Source: Pectobacterium betavasculorum (GTDB lineage Bacteria > Pseudomonadota > Gammaproteobacteria > Enterobacterales > Enterobacteriaceae). From it: 64,000 nucleotides of DNA. The position numbers and the translations under genes are program-made. The DNA lies in assembly GCF_000749845.1 (NCBI RefSeq), contig NZ_JQHM01000012.1, positions 21,547 through 85,546 on the forward strand, read 5' to 3'. A model generated the notes under the pieces. The model saw only the letters and a list, made by a program, of their open reading frames with translations, had not been told where the DNA came from and ran no database searches. Positions 10,192 through 19,927 of the stretch are shown here, piece by piece. The first letter of the stretch is position 1. The number at the start of each line of letters is the position of its first letter.

Positions 10192-10962
10192 TTATTCAGC
10201 GGCTAACAAACGGCGGGTCGCGTCCAGCAGCACTTTGATCACGTTCGTCTCGGCCAGCTTCATCGTTGCTACATCTGGAATTTCCTGCTGGGTACGATTA
10301 ACAATAATCCCAGCGATCATTCCTGCTTTTAGCCCCTGACTAGCGCACATGGTCAGCAGCGTGGCTGATTCCATTTCATAGTTCAGTACGCCCATGCTCT
10401 GCCACTCTTCCATAGAACCGCGGAAACGACGAACAACGCGTCCAGAGAAAGTGTCATAGCGTTCCTGACCGGGATAAAACGTATCTGAAGACGCCGTAAT
10501 GCCCACATGCAACGCAATACCAGACGCTTTCGCCGCGTCCACCAGCGCAGTGGTGCAGCCAAAATCAGCAACGGCAGGGAACTCCATCGGCGCGAAGTGC
10601 AGGCTCGCACCGTCAAGACGTACAGCGGCGGTGGTGACCAGTACATCACCGACATTGATACCAGGTTGAATCGCTCCCGTTGTACCAACGCGTAGGAAAG
10701 TACGAATGCCGAGCTGTGCCAGTTCTTCTACCGCGATTGACGTTGACGGCCCGCCAATACCCGTCGAGCAGACAATCACCGCTTTGCCGTCCAGCTCAGC
10801 ACGCCAGGATGTAAATTCACGGTGTGATGCCAGATGTACCGGGTTATCCATCAGGCGAGCAATTTTTTCAACACGCTCAGGATCGCCGGGCACGATAGCC
10901 AGCGTTGCGCCCTGTAAATCGTTCTTAACCAGACCAAGATGGAACACATCAGATGTAGACAT
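10192..10962 (-). CDS. udp: Uridine phosphorylase
   Basis: A 256-residue cytosolic enzyme that splits uridine with phosphate into uracil and ribose-1-phosphate for pyrimidine salvage. The family motifs [31 protein letters not shown] and the nucleoside-binding [12 protein letters not shown] are all present. The frame is open upstream to 11052, but the ATG at 10962 gives [18 protein letters not shown], colinear with E. coli Udp. The promoter region contains two CRP-like sites 52 bases apart, the layout used by E. coli CytR/CRP-controlled nucleoside genes. Confidence 0.98.
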   Translation of the reverse strand: MSTSDVFHLGLVKNDLQGATLAIVPGDPERVEKIARLMDNPVHLASHREFTSWRAELDGKAVIVCSTGIGGPSTSIAVEELAQLGIRTFLRVGTTGAIQPGINVGDVLVTTAAVRLDGASLHFAPMEFPAVADFGCTTALVDAAKASGIALHVGITASSDTFYPGQERYDTFSGRVVRRFRGSMEEWQSMGVLNYEMESATLLTMCASQGLKAGMIAGIIVNRTQQEIPDVATMKLAETNVIKVLLDATRRLLAAE

Positions 10963-11089
10963 AACTGCCTCCCGGGCAATCAGTTGGGTATTCAGAGAGA
11001 TCGTGCCGAACGCCTCATCTATGCTGCTTGTAGCAGTCTGTAAAGCGTCCATCCAATCAAAGACTCTAGCGCATCATTCCGTTTTTTTA

Positions 11090-11157
11090 AGTGACAAGAG
11101 TCACCTAAGAAAAAGAAACGAACATCAACATACATAAAAAACGTGATATGAATCACT
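11090..11157. promoter_or_regulatory. Twin CRP-like sites upstream of udp (CytR/CRP-type promoter)
   Basis: AGTGA-N6-TCACC at 11090-11105 and CGTGA-N6-TCACT at 11142-11157 match the TGTGA-N6-TCACA consensus, the second with supporting A/T flanks. Their centres lie 52 bases apart. In E. coli, udp and deoP2 use two CRP sites with this separation, with CytR bound between. The region lies between udp (leftward) and the hydrolase gene (rightward, start 11298), so the second site could also serve the hydrolase. The rest of the 335-base gap shows no gene. Confidence 0.65.
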
Positions 11158-11297
11158 TTTCATCGGATGTAAAATTCATTTTTGCCGATTAATTGTCTTC
11201 TAGTGTAGATTCTTTAATCATTGATTGTATTTATCATAGATGTTCTGAAATCCCTCTTTATATGAAAGCCAGCTGGCCAGTAACAGGAGAGCGCGTA

Positions 11298-12125
11298 ATG
11301 AAGACTGATGAACAGACGACCATCAAACATCTTCCCCAAGGGTTATCCCCAGCAGTGGAACCGCAGAGCTTCTCCATCATTACGACGGATTCTGTCGGTA
11401 TCGTTGCCAGTGAAACCACTATTCCTTCTCAGGGTGAGCAGCTACCCGCGTACATCGCCAGACCGGCTAACCATGACGGGCCGCTCCCTATTGTTCTGGT
11501 GGTACAGGAGATTTTCGGCGTTCATCAACACATTCAGGATGTCTGCCGCAGGCTCGCCAAACAGGGCTATATGGCGATTGCGCCAGAGCTGTATTTTCGT
11601 CAAGGCGACCCCAGCCACTATAACGATATTCAGCAAATCCTGAACGAGCTGGTGCATAAGGTTCCCGATACGCAGGTGCTATCCGACCTCGATCACACCG
11701 CCAACTGGGCAATTAAACAGGGCGGCGATGCCAGTAAACTGGCGATAACCGGGTTTTGTTGGGGCGGGCGTATCACATGGCTTTACGCCGCGCACAATCC
11801 ACAGCTCAAAGCCGCCGTTGCCTGGTACGGCAAATTTACGGGTGAGAAAACGCTGAATAGCCCCAAACATCCCGTCGATATCGCAACAGAATTGGAAGCC
11901 CCCGTGCTGGGGTTATACGGAGCAAAAGACGGGAGTATTCCGCTGGAACAAGTGGATATCATGCGGCAGGCGCTGCGTGCCGCCAACGCGACGGCAGACA
12001 TAATTGTCTACCCCGATGCCGGGCATGCTTTCCATGCCGATTATCGCCCTAGCTACCATGAAGAATCCGCACGTGACGGCTGGCAGCGTATGCTGGCATG
12101 GTTTCAGAAAAATGGTGTGTCGTAA
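11298..12125 (+). CDS. Dienelactone hydrolase family protein (YsgA-like)
   Basis: The 275-residue alpha/beta hydrolase carries the nucleophile elbow GFCWGG, with cysteine as nucleophile as in dienelactone hydrolases. The usual Asp and His follow late in the chain (YGAKDGSIP and PDAGHAFHADY). Its cellular substrate in enterobacteria is not established. I start at the ATG at 11298 because AGGAG precedes it by 8 bases; the frame is open to 11193. In E. coli the homologue ysgA is likewise the divergent neighbour of udp. Confidence 0.9.
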   Translation: MKTDEQTTIKHLPQGLSPAVEPQSFSIITTDSVGIVASETTIPSQGEQLPAYIARPANHDGPLPIVLVVQEIFGVHQHIQDVCRRLAKQGYMAIAPELYFRQGDPSHYNDIQQILNELVHKVPDTQVLSDLDHTANWAIKQGGDASKLAITGFCWGGRITWLYAAHNPQLKAAVAWYGKFTGEKTLNSPKHPVDIATELEAPVLGLYGAKDGSIPLEQVDIMRQALRAANATADIIVYPDAGHAFHADYRPSYHEESARDGWQRMLAWFQKNGVS

Positions 12126-12160
12126 CACCATCACACACTTCCATCCTTACCGACAATCTA

Positions 12161-12187
12161 AAACGCCACCGAACAATGGTGGCGTTT
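12161..12187. terminator. Bidirectional terminator between the hydrolase and chemoreceptor genes
   Basis: AAACGCCACC at 12161-12170 pairs with GGTGGCGTTT at 12178-12187 around a 7-base loop, with A's on the left and T's on the right. It sits 35 bases after the rightward hydrolase stop and 27 bases before the end of the leftward chemoreceptor gene, so it can serve both. Confidence 0.8.
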
Positions 12188-12213
12188 GTGTTTCACCCTT
12201 TTACAGAGCCGGC

Positions 12214-13875
12214 TTAGAACGTCGTCCAGTCACCGTCATTGCCCTTATTTTTCGCCGCCGCAGGTGCTAAAGACAGCGTTGGCGTGCGCGTTGGTGATGA
12301 TGCGTAAGAAGCGGTTTTGCCGTTGCCATACGACAACAGCTTAAATGTGCTCACCGCTTCCGCCAGAACGGAGGCCTGTGCTTGCAGGGAAAGTGCCGCA
12401 GAGGCCGACTCTTCAACCAGAGCCGCATTCTGCTGGGTCGTGGTATCAATCTGCCCAACTGCCAGATTCATCTGGTTAATCCCATCGCTCTGTTCACGGC
12501 TAGCCTGCGAGATTTCGCTGATGATCTCATTCACATCGCGCACATAGCCCGTTAATCCGCCCATCGTTTCTTCAGCGGTATCCACCAGCGACATGCCTTC
12601 CTGAATTTTGCTCACAGAGTCGTCTATCAAATCCTTAATCTCACGCGCGGCGGTCGCACTGCGCTGTGCCAGAGAGCGGACTTCCCCTGCCACCACCGCA
12701 AAACCACGCCCTTGCTCGCCCGCACGCGCCGCTTCAACCGCCGCATTGAGCGCCAGAATATTGGTCTGGAACGCAATACCATCAATCACACCAATAATCT
12801 CCGCCATGCGCTGGGATGAATCCCGAATGCCGCGCATTTTCTGCGTTACGGAAACCATGACGTCGCCACTTTGCTTCGCAGCACCAGAGGCTTTATTCGC
12901 AATGTCTGTTGCCTGCTGCGTATTTTCCGCCGTGTTTTTAATGGTGGAAGTCAGCTGTTCCATTGAAGCCGCCGTTTCTTCCAGCGAGCTGGCCTGCTCT
13001 TCGGTGCGGGCGGATAAATCCTGGTTACCCGCCGCAATCTGCGACGCCGCCGTCGAGATCGTTTCCGCCCCGTCGCGCACCTGACCCACAATGGTGCTCA
13101 GGCTGGCGTTCATGTGATCCAACGATCGCAGCAGCAGCCCGGTTTCGTCCTTGCTGGTAACCTCAATCTGGGAAGTCAGGTCGCCCTGAGCCACCTTGTC
13201 CGCCATTTGCAGAGCCTGCTGTATCGGTTGGGTGACGCTGCGCGTAATCGACCAGGCGATCAGCGCGCCAAGCACGGCGCCCAGCGCCAGAATAAGCAGC
13301 AGAATCATGCGGGTATTGTTATACACCTCCGTCATGGTATCGACGGATGCCGACATCAGATCGTCCTGATAGTCCACCAGCGTTGTTACCATATCGCGGT
13401 AGCGGATCTGAATGTCATTCATATGGTTATTGAATTCATCGATCGCCGCGTCCCGGTTTCCCGCCATAACCTCGCTGATAACCTTCTCGCCGGACTTCAG
13501 AAATTCGGCGCGAATAGCGTGGAGCTGGCGGAGCTGCTCGGCAGAGCGCGCGTCTGTTGTTGTACTTCCCAGCTTATCCAGAAGGATGCCGATCTCCTTA
13601 CCAAGCTCCCCAATGCGACTCATTAGTTCCTGAGTTTGCTGCCGGTCCGATACCAGCATCAGCCGCTGGTAGATAAGTACGCTGGCGTTGACTCTATCGA
13701 TCAGGCCGTTGGCATCCACCGTTTGCGGATAGACCTCCTGCACAATATCTCTGGCCCCGTCCTGAAAACCGGATAGCTTAGACAGGGAAAAAATGCTCAC
13801 GGTAAACAACATCAAAATCAGAATGGCAAACCCGCCACCTAACCGATAGCCAATACGCCAGTTAGATAAATTCAT
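12214..13875 (-). CDS. Methyl-accepting chemotaxis protein
   Basis: A 553-residue inner-membrane chemoreceptor. TM1 (about residues 10-30) and TM2 (about 188-210) flank a periplasmic four-helix-bundle-type ligand domain. A HAMP region follows, then a long coiled-coil signalling domain with the near-invariant tip ([21 protein letters not shown], about 370-395) that binds CheA and CheW. The C-terminus ends in DWTTF, an xWxxF pentapeptide like the NWETF tail that recruits CheR/CheB in E. coli Tar and Tsr. An AAGGAG ribosome site lies just before the ATG at 13875. The ligand cannot be predicted. Expression is probably flagellar, from the sigma-28 promoter at 14211-14236. Confidence 0.95.
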   Translation of the reverse strand: MNLSNWRIGYRLGGGFAILILMLFTVSIFSLSKLSGFQDGARDIVQEVYPQTVDANGLIDRVNASVLIYQRLMLVSDRQQTQELMSRIGELGKEIGILLDKLGSTTTDARSAEQLRQLHAIRAEFLKSGEKVISEVMAGNRDAAIDEFNNHMNDIQIRYRDMVTTLVDYQDDLMSASVDTMTEVYNNTRMILLLILALGAVLGALIAWSITRSVTQPIQQALQMADKVAQGDLTSQIEVTSKDETGLLLRSLDHMNASLSTIVGQVRDGAETISTAASQIAAGNQDLSARTEEQASSLEETAASMEQLTSTIKNTAENTQQATDIANKASGAAKQSGDVMVSVTQKMRGIRDSSQRMAEIIGVIDGIAFQTNILALNAAVEAARAGEQGRGFAVVAGEVRSLAQRSATAAREIKDLIDDSVSKIQEGMSLVDTAEETMGGLTGYVRDVNEIISEISQASREQSDGINQMNLAVGQIDTTTQQNAALVEESASAALSLQAQASVLAEAVSTFKLLSYGNGKTASYASSPTRTPTLSLAPAAAKNKGNDGDWTTF

Positions 13876-14210
13876 GCCTCACTCCTTTTAGGTAATGTAT
13901 AACAATGTCAAGCGCGCACAGACGTGGCTTGATGAAACAGCAGGGCGGAGAGTTGCCAGCCACCGGAAGAAAAGGCCTTTCATCCTGATGCGGCAGAGAT
14001 ACCATGAGACAGGCGTTTATTACGCGCGCTCTCGGTACGAGAGGCGCGATCAAGTCAAATAGTTTCCCTCAGGTGTTGAGGTGAAAAAGTAGAAATAAAC
14101 CAAACAGTGGTATAAATACGATTGATAAGACCTCAGAGACTGTATCAAGGCGAAATGTGACTTCCCTCTCCGTATTCATGCATCCGTAGCCGCTCCTGTG
14201 TTATGTACTC

Positions 14211-14236
14211 TATCGGCATCCTACCCCTTACCTTTA
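14211..14236 (-). promoter_or_regulatory. Sigma-28 (FliA) promoter for the chemoreceptor gene
   Basis: On the leftward strand the sequence reads TAAA, then 15 bases, then GCCGATA (complement of 14233-14236 and 14211-14217), matching the flagellar sigma-28 consensus TAAA-N15-GCCGATAA except the last base. It points toward the chemoreceptor start at 13875 and implies a leader of about 330 bases. Confidence 0.75.
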
Positions 14237-14478
14237 TGTCTTGATCGTTTAAATCATTCAAAAATAAAAAATAAATAGCCAATAACTATCAAATAGTTAT
14301 TTTCGATCGGAAAAAACATGCAAACATCTACAACAAATTAACGAAAATAACGCTTCCATTACATGGGGCGCGACGGCCAGCGCTATTTCATGTGCAAAAA
14401 AGAAGGGAGGATGTTCCGATCGGACGAAGGCGGGTTTGCGGCGGCCGCCCGCTATCGTAGCCAGGCCATTGCTGAACG
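14237..14478. other. Gene-free stretch between the chemoreceptor promoter and the metE terminator
   Basis: About 240 bases, AT-rich around 14250-14350, with no credible coding frame. A short open frame at 14363-14563 runs through the metE terminator, lacks a ribosome site and matches nothing I know, so it is not called. No repeats or RNA genes recognised. Confidence 0.5.
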
Positions 14479-14511
14479 CAAAAAAATCGGGGAGGCCCTC
14501 GCCTCCCCGAT
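14479..14511 (-). terminator. Rho-independent terminator of metE
   Basis: ATCGGGGAGGC at 14486-14496 and GCCTCCCCGAT at 14501-14511 form a perfect 11-base stem with a 4-base loop. Read leftward it is followed by a run of T's (complement of the A's before 14486). It lies 19 bases beyond the metE stop. Confidence 0.92.
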
Positions 14512-14529
14512 CAAATCAGAGGTAAAACA

Positions 14530-16794
14530 TTACTGGGCTTCACGCAGACGCTGCGCTGCCTGAACCATATTCGCCAAGGCCTGACGCGTTTCCGGCCAGC
14601 CACGTGTTTTCAGGCCACAGTCCGGGTTCACCCACAGGCGTTCAGCGGGAATACGCTGCGCGGCTTTTTTCAGCAGGGCTTCCATCCATTCCACGCTCGG
14701 TACGTTCGGGGAGTGGATATCATAAACGCCTGGACCGATTTCATTCGGGTATTCGAACTCTTCAAACGACTCCAGCAGCTCCATATCGGAGCGAGAGGTT
14801 TCAATCGTAATCACGTCTGCATCCAGCGCGGCGATAGAACCCATGATGTCGTTAAACTCGCAATAACACATGTGGGTATGGATTTGCGTATCGTCTTTCG
14901 CCACAGCGGCATTCAGACGGAAGGCATCCACTGCCCAGGCCAGATAAGCATCCCAATCCGAGCGGTGCAGCGGTAGACCTTCACGCAGCGCCGGTTCGTC
15001 AATCTGGATGATACCAATGCCTGCGGCTTCCAAATCAGCGACTTCATCACGCAGCGCCAGCGCAATCTGCTTCGCGATGGTTTCACGTGTGACGTCTTCA
15101 CGCGGGAAAGACCAGCACAGGATGGTTACCGGCCCCGTCAGCATGCCTTTCATCGGCTTGTCAGTCAGAGACTGTGCGTATTTCGCCCACTCAACGGTGA
15201 TTGCTTCCGGGCGACTCACATCACCAATGATGACCGGCGGCTTCACACAGCGGGAACCGTAGCTCTGCACCCAACCGTTCTGGGTAAAGACAAAGCCATC
15301 CAGATGCTCACCAAAGTATTCCACCATGTCGTTACGTTCAGCTTCACCGTGTACCAGTACGTCCAGCCCCAGGCTTTCCTGCTCAACCACGGCTTGCTTG
15401 ATGTGCTCGGCAATACCGGTACGGTAGTGATTACCGTCCAAACGACCCTGTTTGAAATCCAGACGCAGGCCGCGAATTTCGGTGGTTTGTGGGAAAGAGC
15501 CAATTGTAGTCGTCGGCCATGCTGGCAGATTAAAGCGCTCGCGTTGAGCATCGGCACGCACTGAATATACGTTCTGGCGCTGACTGTCCTGTGCGGTGAT
15601 GGCCGCCAGACGCTGCGCAACGGCGGCGTTATTCACACGGGTAGAGGTACGGCGAGCACGAATCGGCGCGCTGTAGGCTTCCAGTGCCTGACCATTGCCG
15701 CTGTTCAGTGCCTGAGACAGCAGAGACAGCTCCGCACATTTCTGAATCGCAAAGGCAAACCAGCTCTTCACTTCATCATCCAGGCGTACTTCCACGCTCA
15801 GATCGATAGGGCTGTGCAGCAATGAGCATGAACTTCCCAACCACAGATCGCGCGTCCCAACCAACGGTTGCAGACGCTCGAACCAACTGCTCAGATCAGC
15901 ACGCCACACGTTACGACCATTAATCACCCCCAGAGACAGCACCCAGTTAGCTGGCAGTTGGGCGTTCAGCGTAGCAGCGTCATCCTTACCGTGAACCAAG
16001 TCGATATGCAGCCCCTGAACCGGTAGCGCTTTGATCGTTGCCAGATTCTGGCTAACGCTATCGAAATAGGTCGTCAGCAACAATTTCACCTGACCTTGCA
16101 GTGCATCGTAAGCGGGTTTAAACGCGGCCAGCCACTCTTGCGGTAATTCCAGCGCTAGTGCAGGTTCATCGATCTGCACCCACTCAATATCACGCTTCGC
16201 CAACTCAGCCAGCACCTGCTGGTAAACCGGCAGAATGTCCTGCAACAGCGACAGACGGTCAAACTGATCGCCTTTCACTTTGCCCAGCCACAGATAGGTA
16301 ACCGGGCCTAACAGGACAGGTTTAATTTTATGACCCAGCGCCAGCGCTTCATCGACTTCATCCAGCAGTTGTGTCCAGGTCAGCTTGAACTGCTGCCCTT
16401 TGGTGAATTCCGGCACCATATAGTGATAGTTCGTGTTAAACCACTTGGTCATTTCTGCCGCTGCGGCAGGTTGGCCAGTTGGCGCGCGCCCACGACCAAT
16501 ACGGAACAGCGTGTCCAGATCGACCGAGCCGTCTTCATTCTGATGACGTGCAGGTACGTTACCCAGCAGCAGACTCGTCGTCAGCACATGGTCGTACCAG
16601 GCGAAATCACCCACTGGCAGCAGCTCAACGCCAGCATCCTTCTGTTGTTGCCAATGACGTGCACGCAGCTCACGTCCAACGGCCAGCAACTCTTCCTGTG
16701 TCGCGTTACCTGCCCAATAGCTTTCCTGCGCTTTTTTCAGTTCACGGCGTAGTCCAACGCGCGGAAAACCCAGTGTGTGATTCACAATCGCCAT
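14530..16794 (-). CDS. metE: Cobalamin-independent methionine synthase
   Basis: A 754-residue cytosolic zinc enzyme that transfers the methyl group of methyltetrahydropteroyl-triglutamate to homocysteine, the last step of methionine synthesis without B12. The N-terminal half starts [20 protein letters not shown]. The C-terminal half carries the catalytic zinc set: [11 protein letters not shown] (His and Cys) and the late Cys in [13 protein letters not shown]. Length equals the E. coli enzyme. It diverges from metR across 104 bases, the classical MetR-activated and MetJ-repressed arrangement. Confidence 0.98.
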   Translation of the reverse strand: MAIVNHTLGFPRVGLRRELKKAQESYWAGNATQEELLAVGRELRARHWQQQKDAGVELLPVGDFAWYDHVLTTSLLLGNVPARHQNEDGSVDLDTLFRIGRGRAPTGQPAAAAEMTKWFNTNYHYMVPEFTKGQQFKLTWTQLLDEVDEALALGHKIKPVLLGPVTYLWLGKVKGDQFDRLSLLQDILPVYQQVLAELAKRDIEWVQIDEPALALELPQEWLAAFKPAYDALQGQVKLLLTTYFDSVSQNLATIKALPVQGLHIDLVHGKDDAATLNAQLPANWVLSLGVINGRNVWRADLSSWFERLQPLVGTRDLWLGSSCSLLHSPIDLSVEVRLDDEVKSWFAFAIQKCAELSLLSQALNSGNGQALEAYSAPIRARRTSTRVNNAAVAQRLAAITAQDSQRQNVYSVRADAQRERFNLPAWPTTTIGSFPQTTEIRGLRLDFKQGRLDGNHYRTGIAEHIKQAVVEQESLGLDVLVHGEAERNDMVEYFGEHLDGFVFTQNGWVQSYGSRCVKPPVIIGDVSRPEAITVEWAKYAQSLTDKPMKGMLTGPVTILCWSFPREDVTRETIAKQIALALRDEVADLEAAGIGIIQIDEPALREGLPLHRSDWDAYLAWAVDAFRLNAAVAKDDTQIHTHMCYCEFNDIMGSIAALDADVITIETSRSDMELLESFEEFEYPNEIGPGVYDIHSPNVPSVEWMEALLKKAAQRIPAERLWVNPDCGLKTRGWPETRQALANMVQAAQRLREAQ

Positions 16795-16810
16795 CGTTAA
16801 TTCCTCATTT

Positions 16811-16834
16811 AGCCGTCCAGATGTTTACACATCC
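16811..16834. promoter_or_regulatory. Tandem Met-box-like operator in the metE-metR gap
   Basis: Three consecutive 8-base units (AGCCGTCC, AGATGTTT, ACACATCC) resemble the MetJ box AGACGTCT at 6, 6 and about 5 positions. MetJ binds tandem 8-base repeats, and this gap is a known regulatory site in enterobacteria. A separate TTCAC..GTGAA inverted repeat lies near 16875-16891, close to metR. Matches are modest and were judged by eye. Confidence 0.5.
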
Positions 16835-16898
16835 ATAATCCGCAGGTACTGTAGTAAGCACAAGCGCAATTTTTTCACTGTCACTGTGAAGGACTCTC

Positions 16899-17834
16899 AT
16901 GATCGAATTTAAACACCTGCGAACGCTGCAAGCACTGCGCAATACCGGATCGTTAGCCGCTGCTGCCGCTGCACTTCACCAAACCCAATCGGCGTTATCC
17001 CACCAGTTTAGCGATCTGGAACAGCGCCTTGGGTTCAGGCTATTCGTGCGTAAAAGCCAGCCGCTACGCTTTACGCCTCAGGGAGAAATTCTGTTGCAGT
17101 TGGCAGAGCAGGTGCTACCGCAAATCCAGCAGGCGTTGCAGACGTGCCATGAACCGCACCAAACTACGCTGCGTCTGGCCATTGAGTGTCACAGCTGTAT
17201 TCAGTGGCTAACGCCTGCGTTGGACGAATTTCACCAACACTGGCCACAAGTGGTGATGGATTTTAAATCGGGTGTAACGTTCGATCCGCAGCCTGCACTC
17301 CAGCAAGGCGAATTGGATCTGGTTATGACTTCCGACATCATGCCGCGCAGTGGCCTACACTATTCGCCTCTGTTTGATTTTGAAGTCAGGCTGGTGCTGG
17401 CTCCCGAGCACCCACTGGCAAAAAAAGAAAAAATCGAACCGGAAGATTTCAGCACCGAGACCTTAATGATCTATCCGGTACAGCGGCAGAGGCTGGACGT
17501 CTGGCGTCACTTTCTACAGCCAGCGGGCGTCAGCCCTGCGCTGAAAAGCGTGGATAATACGCTGCTGTTAATTCAGATGGTTGCCGCCCGCATGGGCATC
17601 GCCGCATTACCGCACTGGGTGGTGGAAAGTTTTGAACGCCAGGGGCTGATTGTGACCAAATCGCTGGGTGATGGGCTTTGGAGCCGGTTGTACGCCGCCG
17701 TCCGCGACGGAGAGCAGCGCCAACCGGTGATTGATGCATTTACTCGTTCGGCGCGTCAGCACGCTTGTGATCATTTGCCGTTCGTAAAGGACGCTTCACG
17801 ACCCAATGCTGGTGTACCCACAGCGAGGACGTAA
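16899..17834 (+). CDS. metR: LysR-type regulator of methionine synthesis
   Basis: A 311-residue LysR-family activator with an N-terminal helix-turn-helix ([21 protein letters not shown], about residues 16-36) and a C-terminal effector domain that senses homocysteine. The start [19 protein letters not shown] is colinear with E. coli MetR. It diverges from its target metE. Its 3' end overlaps the converging yigM gene by 95 bases (17740-17834); both frames look genuine. Confidence 0.96.
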   Translation: MIEFKHLRTLQALRNTGSLAAAAAALHQTQSALSHQFSDLEQRLGFRLFVRKSQPLRFTPQGEILLQLAEQVLPQIQQALQTCHEPHQTTLRLAIECHSCIQWLTPALDEFHQHWPQVVMDFKSGVTFDPQPALQQGELDLVMTSDIMPRSGLHYSPLFDFEVRLVLAPEHPLAKKEKIEPEDFSTETLMIYPVQRQRLDVWRHFLQPAGVSPALKSVDNTLLLIQMVAARMGIAALPHWVVESFERQGLIVTKSLGDGLWSRLYAAVRDGEQRQPVIDAFTRSARQHACDHLPFVKDASRPNAGVPTART

Positions 17835-18651
17835 TGATCGTCGTCCCCACGATAAAGCTCAGCCAGTCTGGCGTTTTGTGCCAGATGGCGAAGTTGACCA
17901 GTAAACCGGCTGGCACGTGGAAATTATTCATTATGCTGAGCGTTCCGGCATCCACCTGGGTTGCGCCGTAGTTCCACATAAAATAACCAAGACCAGAAGC
18001 GCCAATCCCCAGCCAGACCAATACGCCCCACTGCAAGGTTGTGGTGGGTAATTTATCCATATTGCCGAAAAGCAGCCATGCGGCTATCGTCACGATCGCA
18101 GCCCCCAGATAAAACCAGGAAAATGCACAGTGCTGCGGCACAGGATGAATCTCCATCAAACGCTTATAGCCCACCTGACCTGCTGCAAAACATACATTAG
18201 CCACTTGCACCAGCAGGAATCCCCACCAAAAGTGCTCACTCACGCCGTGATAGTGGATCACTGCCGCTCCGAATACCGCCAGCAGCGCACTCATCGCGTA
18301 ACCCCAGCGCAGACGCTGCCGGGCAAGCAAATCGTAAATCAGCGTGACGTACAGCGGCGTCATCACCGTGAAGAGTAAAAACTCAGGTACGGTCAGGTAC
18401 AGGTAAGCCTGAAACACGAACAGGTACATAATACCCAGTTGGCAAGCACCCACTAACATATACAGGAAAATAACGCGCGCCGCGTAGCCCCGCCAACGTA
18501 AGAACGGCAAAAACACCACGGACGCCGCTGTCAGACGGAACATAGCAGAAAACCAGCTATCAACCTGACCCGCCAGATATTCTCCAATCAGGCTGAATGA
18601 AAATGCCCACAAAATAGTGGTGATAATAAGTAATGGCACGACAGCATCCAC
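17740..18651 (-). CDS. yigM: EamA-family membrane transporter (YigM/BioP-like, probable biotin importer)
   Basis: A 303-residue protein with about ten hydrophobic segments in two EamA-like halves. In E. coli the gene beside metR is yigM, now named bioP, a biotin transporter; position and length support the same identity here. The frame starts with GTG at 18651 without a strong ribosome site, so the exact start is uncertain. The C-terminal basic tail is encoded within the overlap with metR. The transport substrate is taken from the E. coli homologue, not from the sequence. Confidence 0.85.
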   Translation of the reverse strand: MDAVVPLLIITTILWAFSFSLIGEYLAGQVDSWFSAMFRLTAASVVFLPFLRWRGYAARVIFLYMLVGACQLGIMYLFVFQAYLYLTVPEFLLFTVMTPLYVTLIYDLLARQRLRWGYAMSALLAVFGAAVIHYHGVSEHFWWGFLLVQVANVCFAAGQVGYKRLMEIHPVPQHCAFSWFYLGAAIVTIAAWLLFGNMDKLPTTTLQWGVLVWLGIGASGLGYFMWNYGATQVDAGTLSIMNNFHVPAGLLVNFAIWHKTPDWLSFIVGTTIITSSLWVHQHWVVKRPLRTANDHKRADAPNE

Positions 18652-18823
18652 TGAGAAAAAAGTAGCGCCATTGTAGCGGAGATGGCTGAATGAATTTCAG
18701 TCAATTTGGTTTACATTGGGTTAAATAATGGACAGGCAGAAAATAAACAATGGAGAGATGTGGCGTGAAATAACCTTTACCGAGATAGTTTTGCGCCATT
18801 AAATATATTCTATTACAGGAGAA

Positions 18824-18861
18824 ACAGAGCCTCTTTTTTTGTAAAATAAAAGACGCTCTGT
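18824..18861 (-). terminator. Terminator of pagP
   Basis: ACAGAGCctcttttt and aaaagacGCTCTGT form a long stem (18824-18861) with an A/T-rich inner part, beginning 10 bases after the pagP stop. Read leftward, TTTCTCC follows. The rest of the gap to yigM shows no gene. Confidence 0.65.
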
Positions 18862-18871
18862 GACCTAAGAA

Positions 18872-19525
18872 TTAAATCTGCCATCTAAACCAGGCAAAGA
18901 AAACATTACCGTTATTGTATGTTCCAGGGATGTAGGTCGCCTGGAAAGAGAGCTTGCTATAGCTTATTGATGCCAAAGGCAACAAGACGGGAATGGGAAT
19001 ATAGTTCCAGTTATCACGCATCGTGACACCCGCCGTAAAACCTAGCCCCAGTTGAAAATCCTGATCGCTGGTTGGTCGCCAACGTTTTTCATAGCCGTAA
19101 CCACCGATAGGCTCCCATTTGTTATAGGAGTCTTTGAACGCCATGATATAAAGCCCGTGCCAATCCCCATCCTTATCCAAACGGGAAACACCGTAACCCG
19201 CGCCCCACGGCCTTTCATTATATCTGTCCGTCTTTTCTTTATCGTACGTCCATCGATTATGCCAAGTGATAGCCGGGATATAAATATCGTGGGTCTGCGG
19301 CGAAGTCCAGGTAGTCGACAGATTGTTTTTACTTCTCTGCCACCAACTTTCGTCATGCTGATCCGACGCCGAATCATTGGCATCAGCCGCAGCGTGTGCG
19401 AGATCTGCTGTGCTACTCGTATTATTTGTCCCTACATTATTTATGCTTTCTGCTGCGTAGCTCAAAAAAGGAACAACGGGTAGTGTAATCAAACTTAACG
19501 TGATTAAAATTCGCTTCAAATACAT
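18872..19525 (-). CDS. pagP: Lipid A palmitoyltransferase
   Basis: An outer-membrane beta-barrel enzyme that moves palmitate from phospholipids to lipid A, giving resistance to cationic peptides. The signal peptide (residues 1-24, cut after SYA) is followed by the PagP core. The catalytic set is in register with E. coli: H89 (PAITWHNRW), D132 and S133 (AFKDSYNKW). The C-terminal [19 protein letters not shown] strand ends in an aromatic. At 217 residues it is about 30 longer than the E. coli protein; the extra part is an Asn/Ser/Ala/Asp-rich stretch at about 26-58, before the amphipathic helix. No convincing PhoP box was found upstream. Confidence 0.96.
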   Translation of the reverse strand: MYLKRILITLSLITLPVVPFLSYAAESINNVGTNNTSSTADLAHAAADANDSASDQHDESWWQRSKNNLSTTWTSPQTHDIYIPAITWHNRWTYDKEKTDRYNERPWGAGYGVSRLDKDGDWHGLYIMAFKDSYNKWEPIGGYGYEKRWRPTSDQDFQLGLGFTAGVTMRDNWNYIPIPVLLPLASISYSKLSFQATYIPGTYNNGNVFFAWFRWQI

Positions 19526-19732
19526 ATAAGGTTCTCTGTAACAGCGTCACGATTCCATTCAAACAAAAGTGATCCGAAAAACTATTTTGTAGTTACCAAA
19601 ATATATAGCTCAGCTTGTGTAATCTGCCTATATAAACGGGAAACCAAGGCTGCCTATTATGAAGGGATAAACAGCAACTTTGGCTAAATAGATGGTGATT
19701 TGCGAGATGCTTTCAGACGTTTCTTAGCCGAA
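19526..19732. other. Gene-free region upstream of pagP
   Basis: About 200 AT-rich bases that must hold the leftward pagP promoter. No tandem GTTTA PhoP box in correct spacing, no repeats and no credible coding frame were seen. Confidence 0.5.
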
Positions 19733-19763
19733 AACAAAAAACCACCTTATTTGTCGGTGGTTT
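19733..19763 (-). terminator. Rho-independent terminator of the secB-gpsA-cysE transcript
   Basis: AAACCACC at 19739-19746 and GGTGGTTT at 19756-19763 form a perfect stem. Read leftward the stem is followed by TTTTTTGTTTT. It lies 165 bases beyond the cysE stop, because a repeat element has been placed between the gene and its terminator. Confidence 0.85.
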
Positions 19764-19768
19764 ATGCC

Positions 19769-19886
19769 CGTCATACTTCAAGTTGCATGTGCGTTGGCTG
19801 CGCTACTCGGCCCATTGGGGTCGCTGCAAGCAGCGTTCAAATCTGCCTATGGCAGATTTGTCACTCACCCGAATCACTTACCTGAT
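19769..19886 (+). repeat. Intergenic repeat, copy A (MITE-like)
   Basis: Begins CGTCATACTTCAAGTTGCAT and shares most of its length with copy B at 20881-21014, including GCGTTCAAATCTGCC and the right end TCACTCACCC..ACTTACCTGA. Its left end is also shared, inverted, with copy C at 51011-51145. It lies in the 3' untranslated part of the cysE transcript. Such elements are common between genes in Pectobacterium, Serratia and Yersinia (from memory). Confidence 0.85.
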
Positions 19887-19927
19887 CAATCTCAGATTGA
19901 ATAGCGCGAGTCTCTGACGCAGCAGGA

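Noticed and set aside
13876..14529. Small RNA or riboswitch in the gap between the chemoreceptor and metE
   Set aside because: No stable conserved fold could be recognised; only the sigma-28 promoter and the metE terminator were supportable.
14363..14563. Possible small protein of 66 residues before metE
   Set aside because: The frame passes through the metE terminator and into the metE 3' end, with no ribosome site and an untypical composition.
19526..19732. PhoP box for pagP
   Set aside because: Single GTTTA-like words occur but no pair with the required spacing on the right strand.
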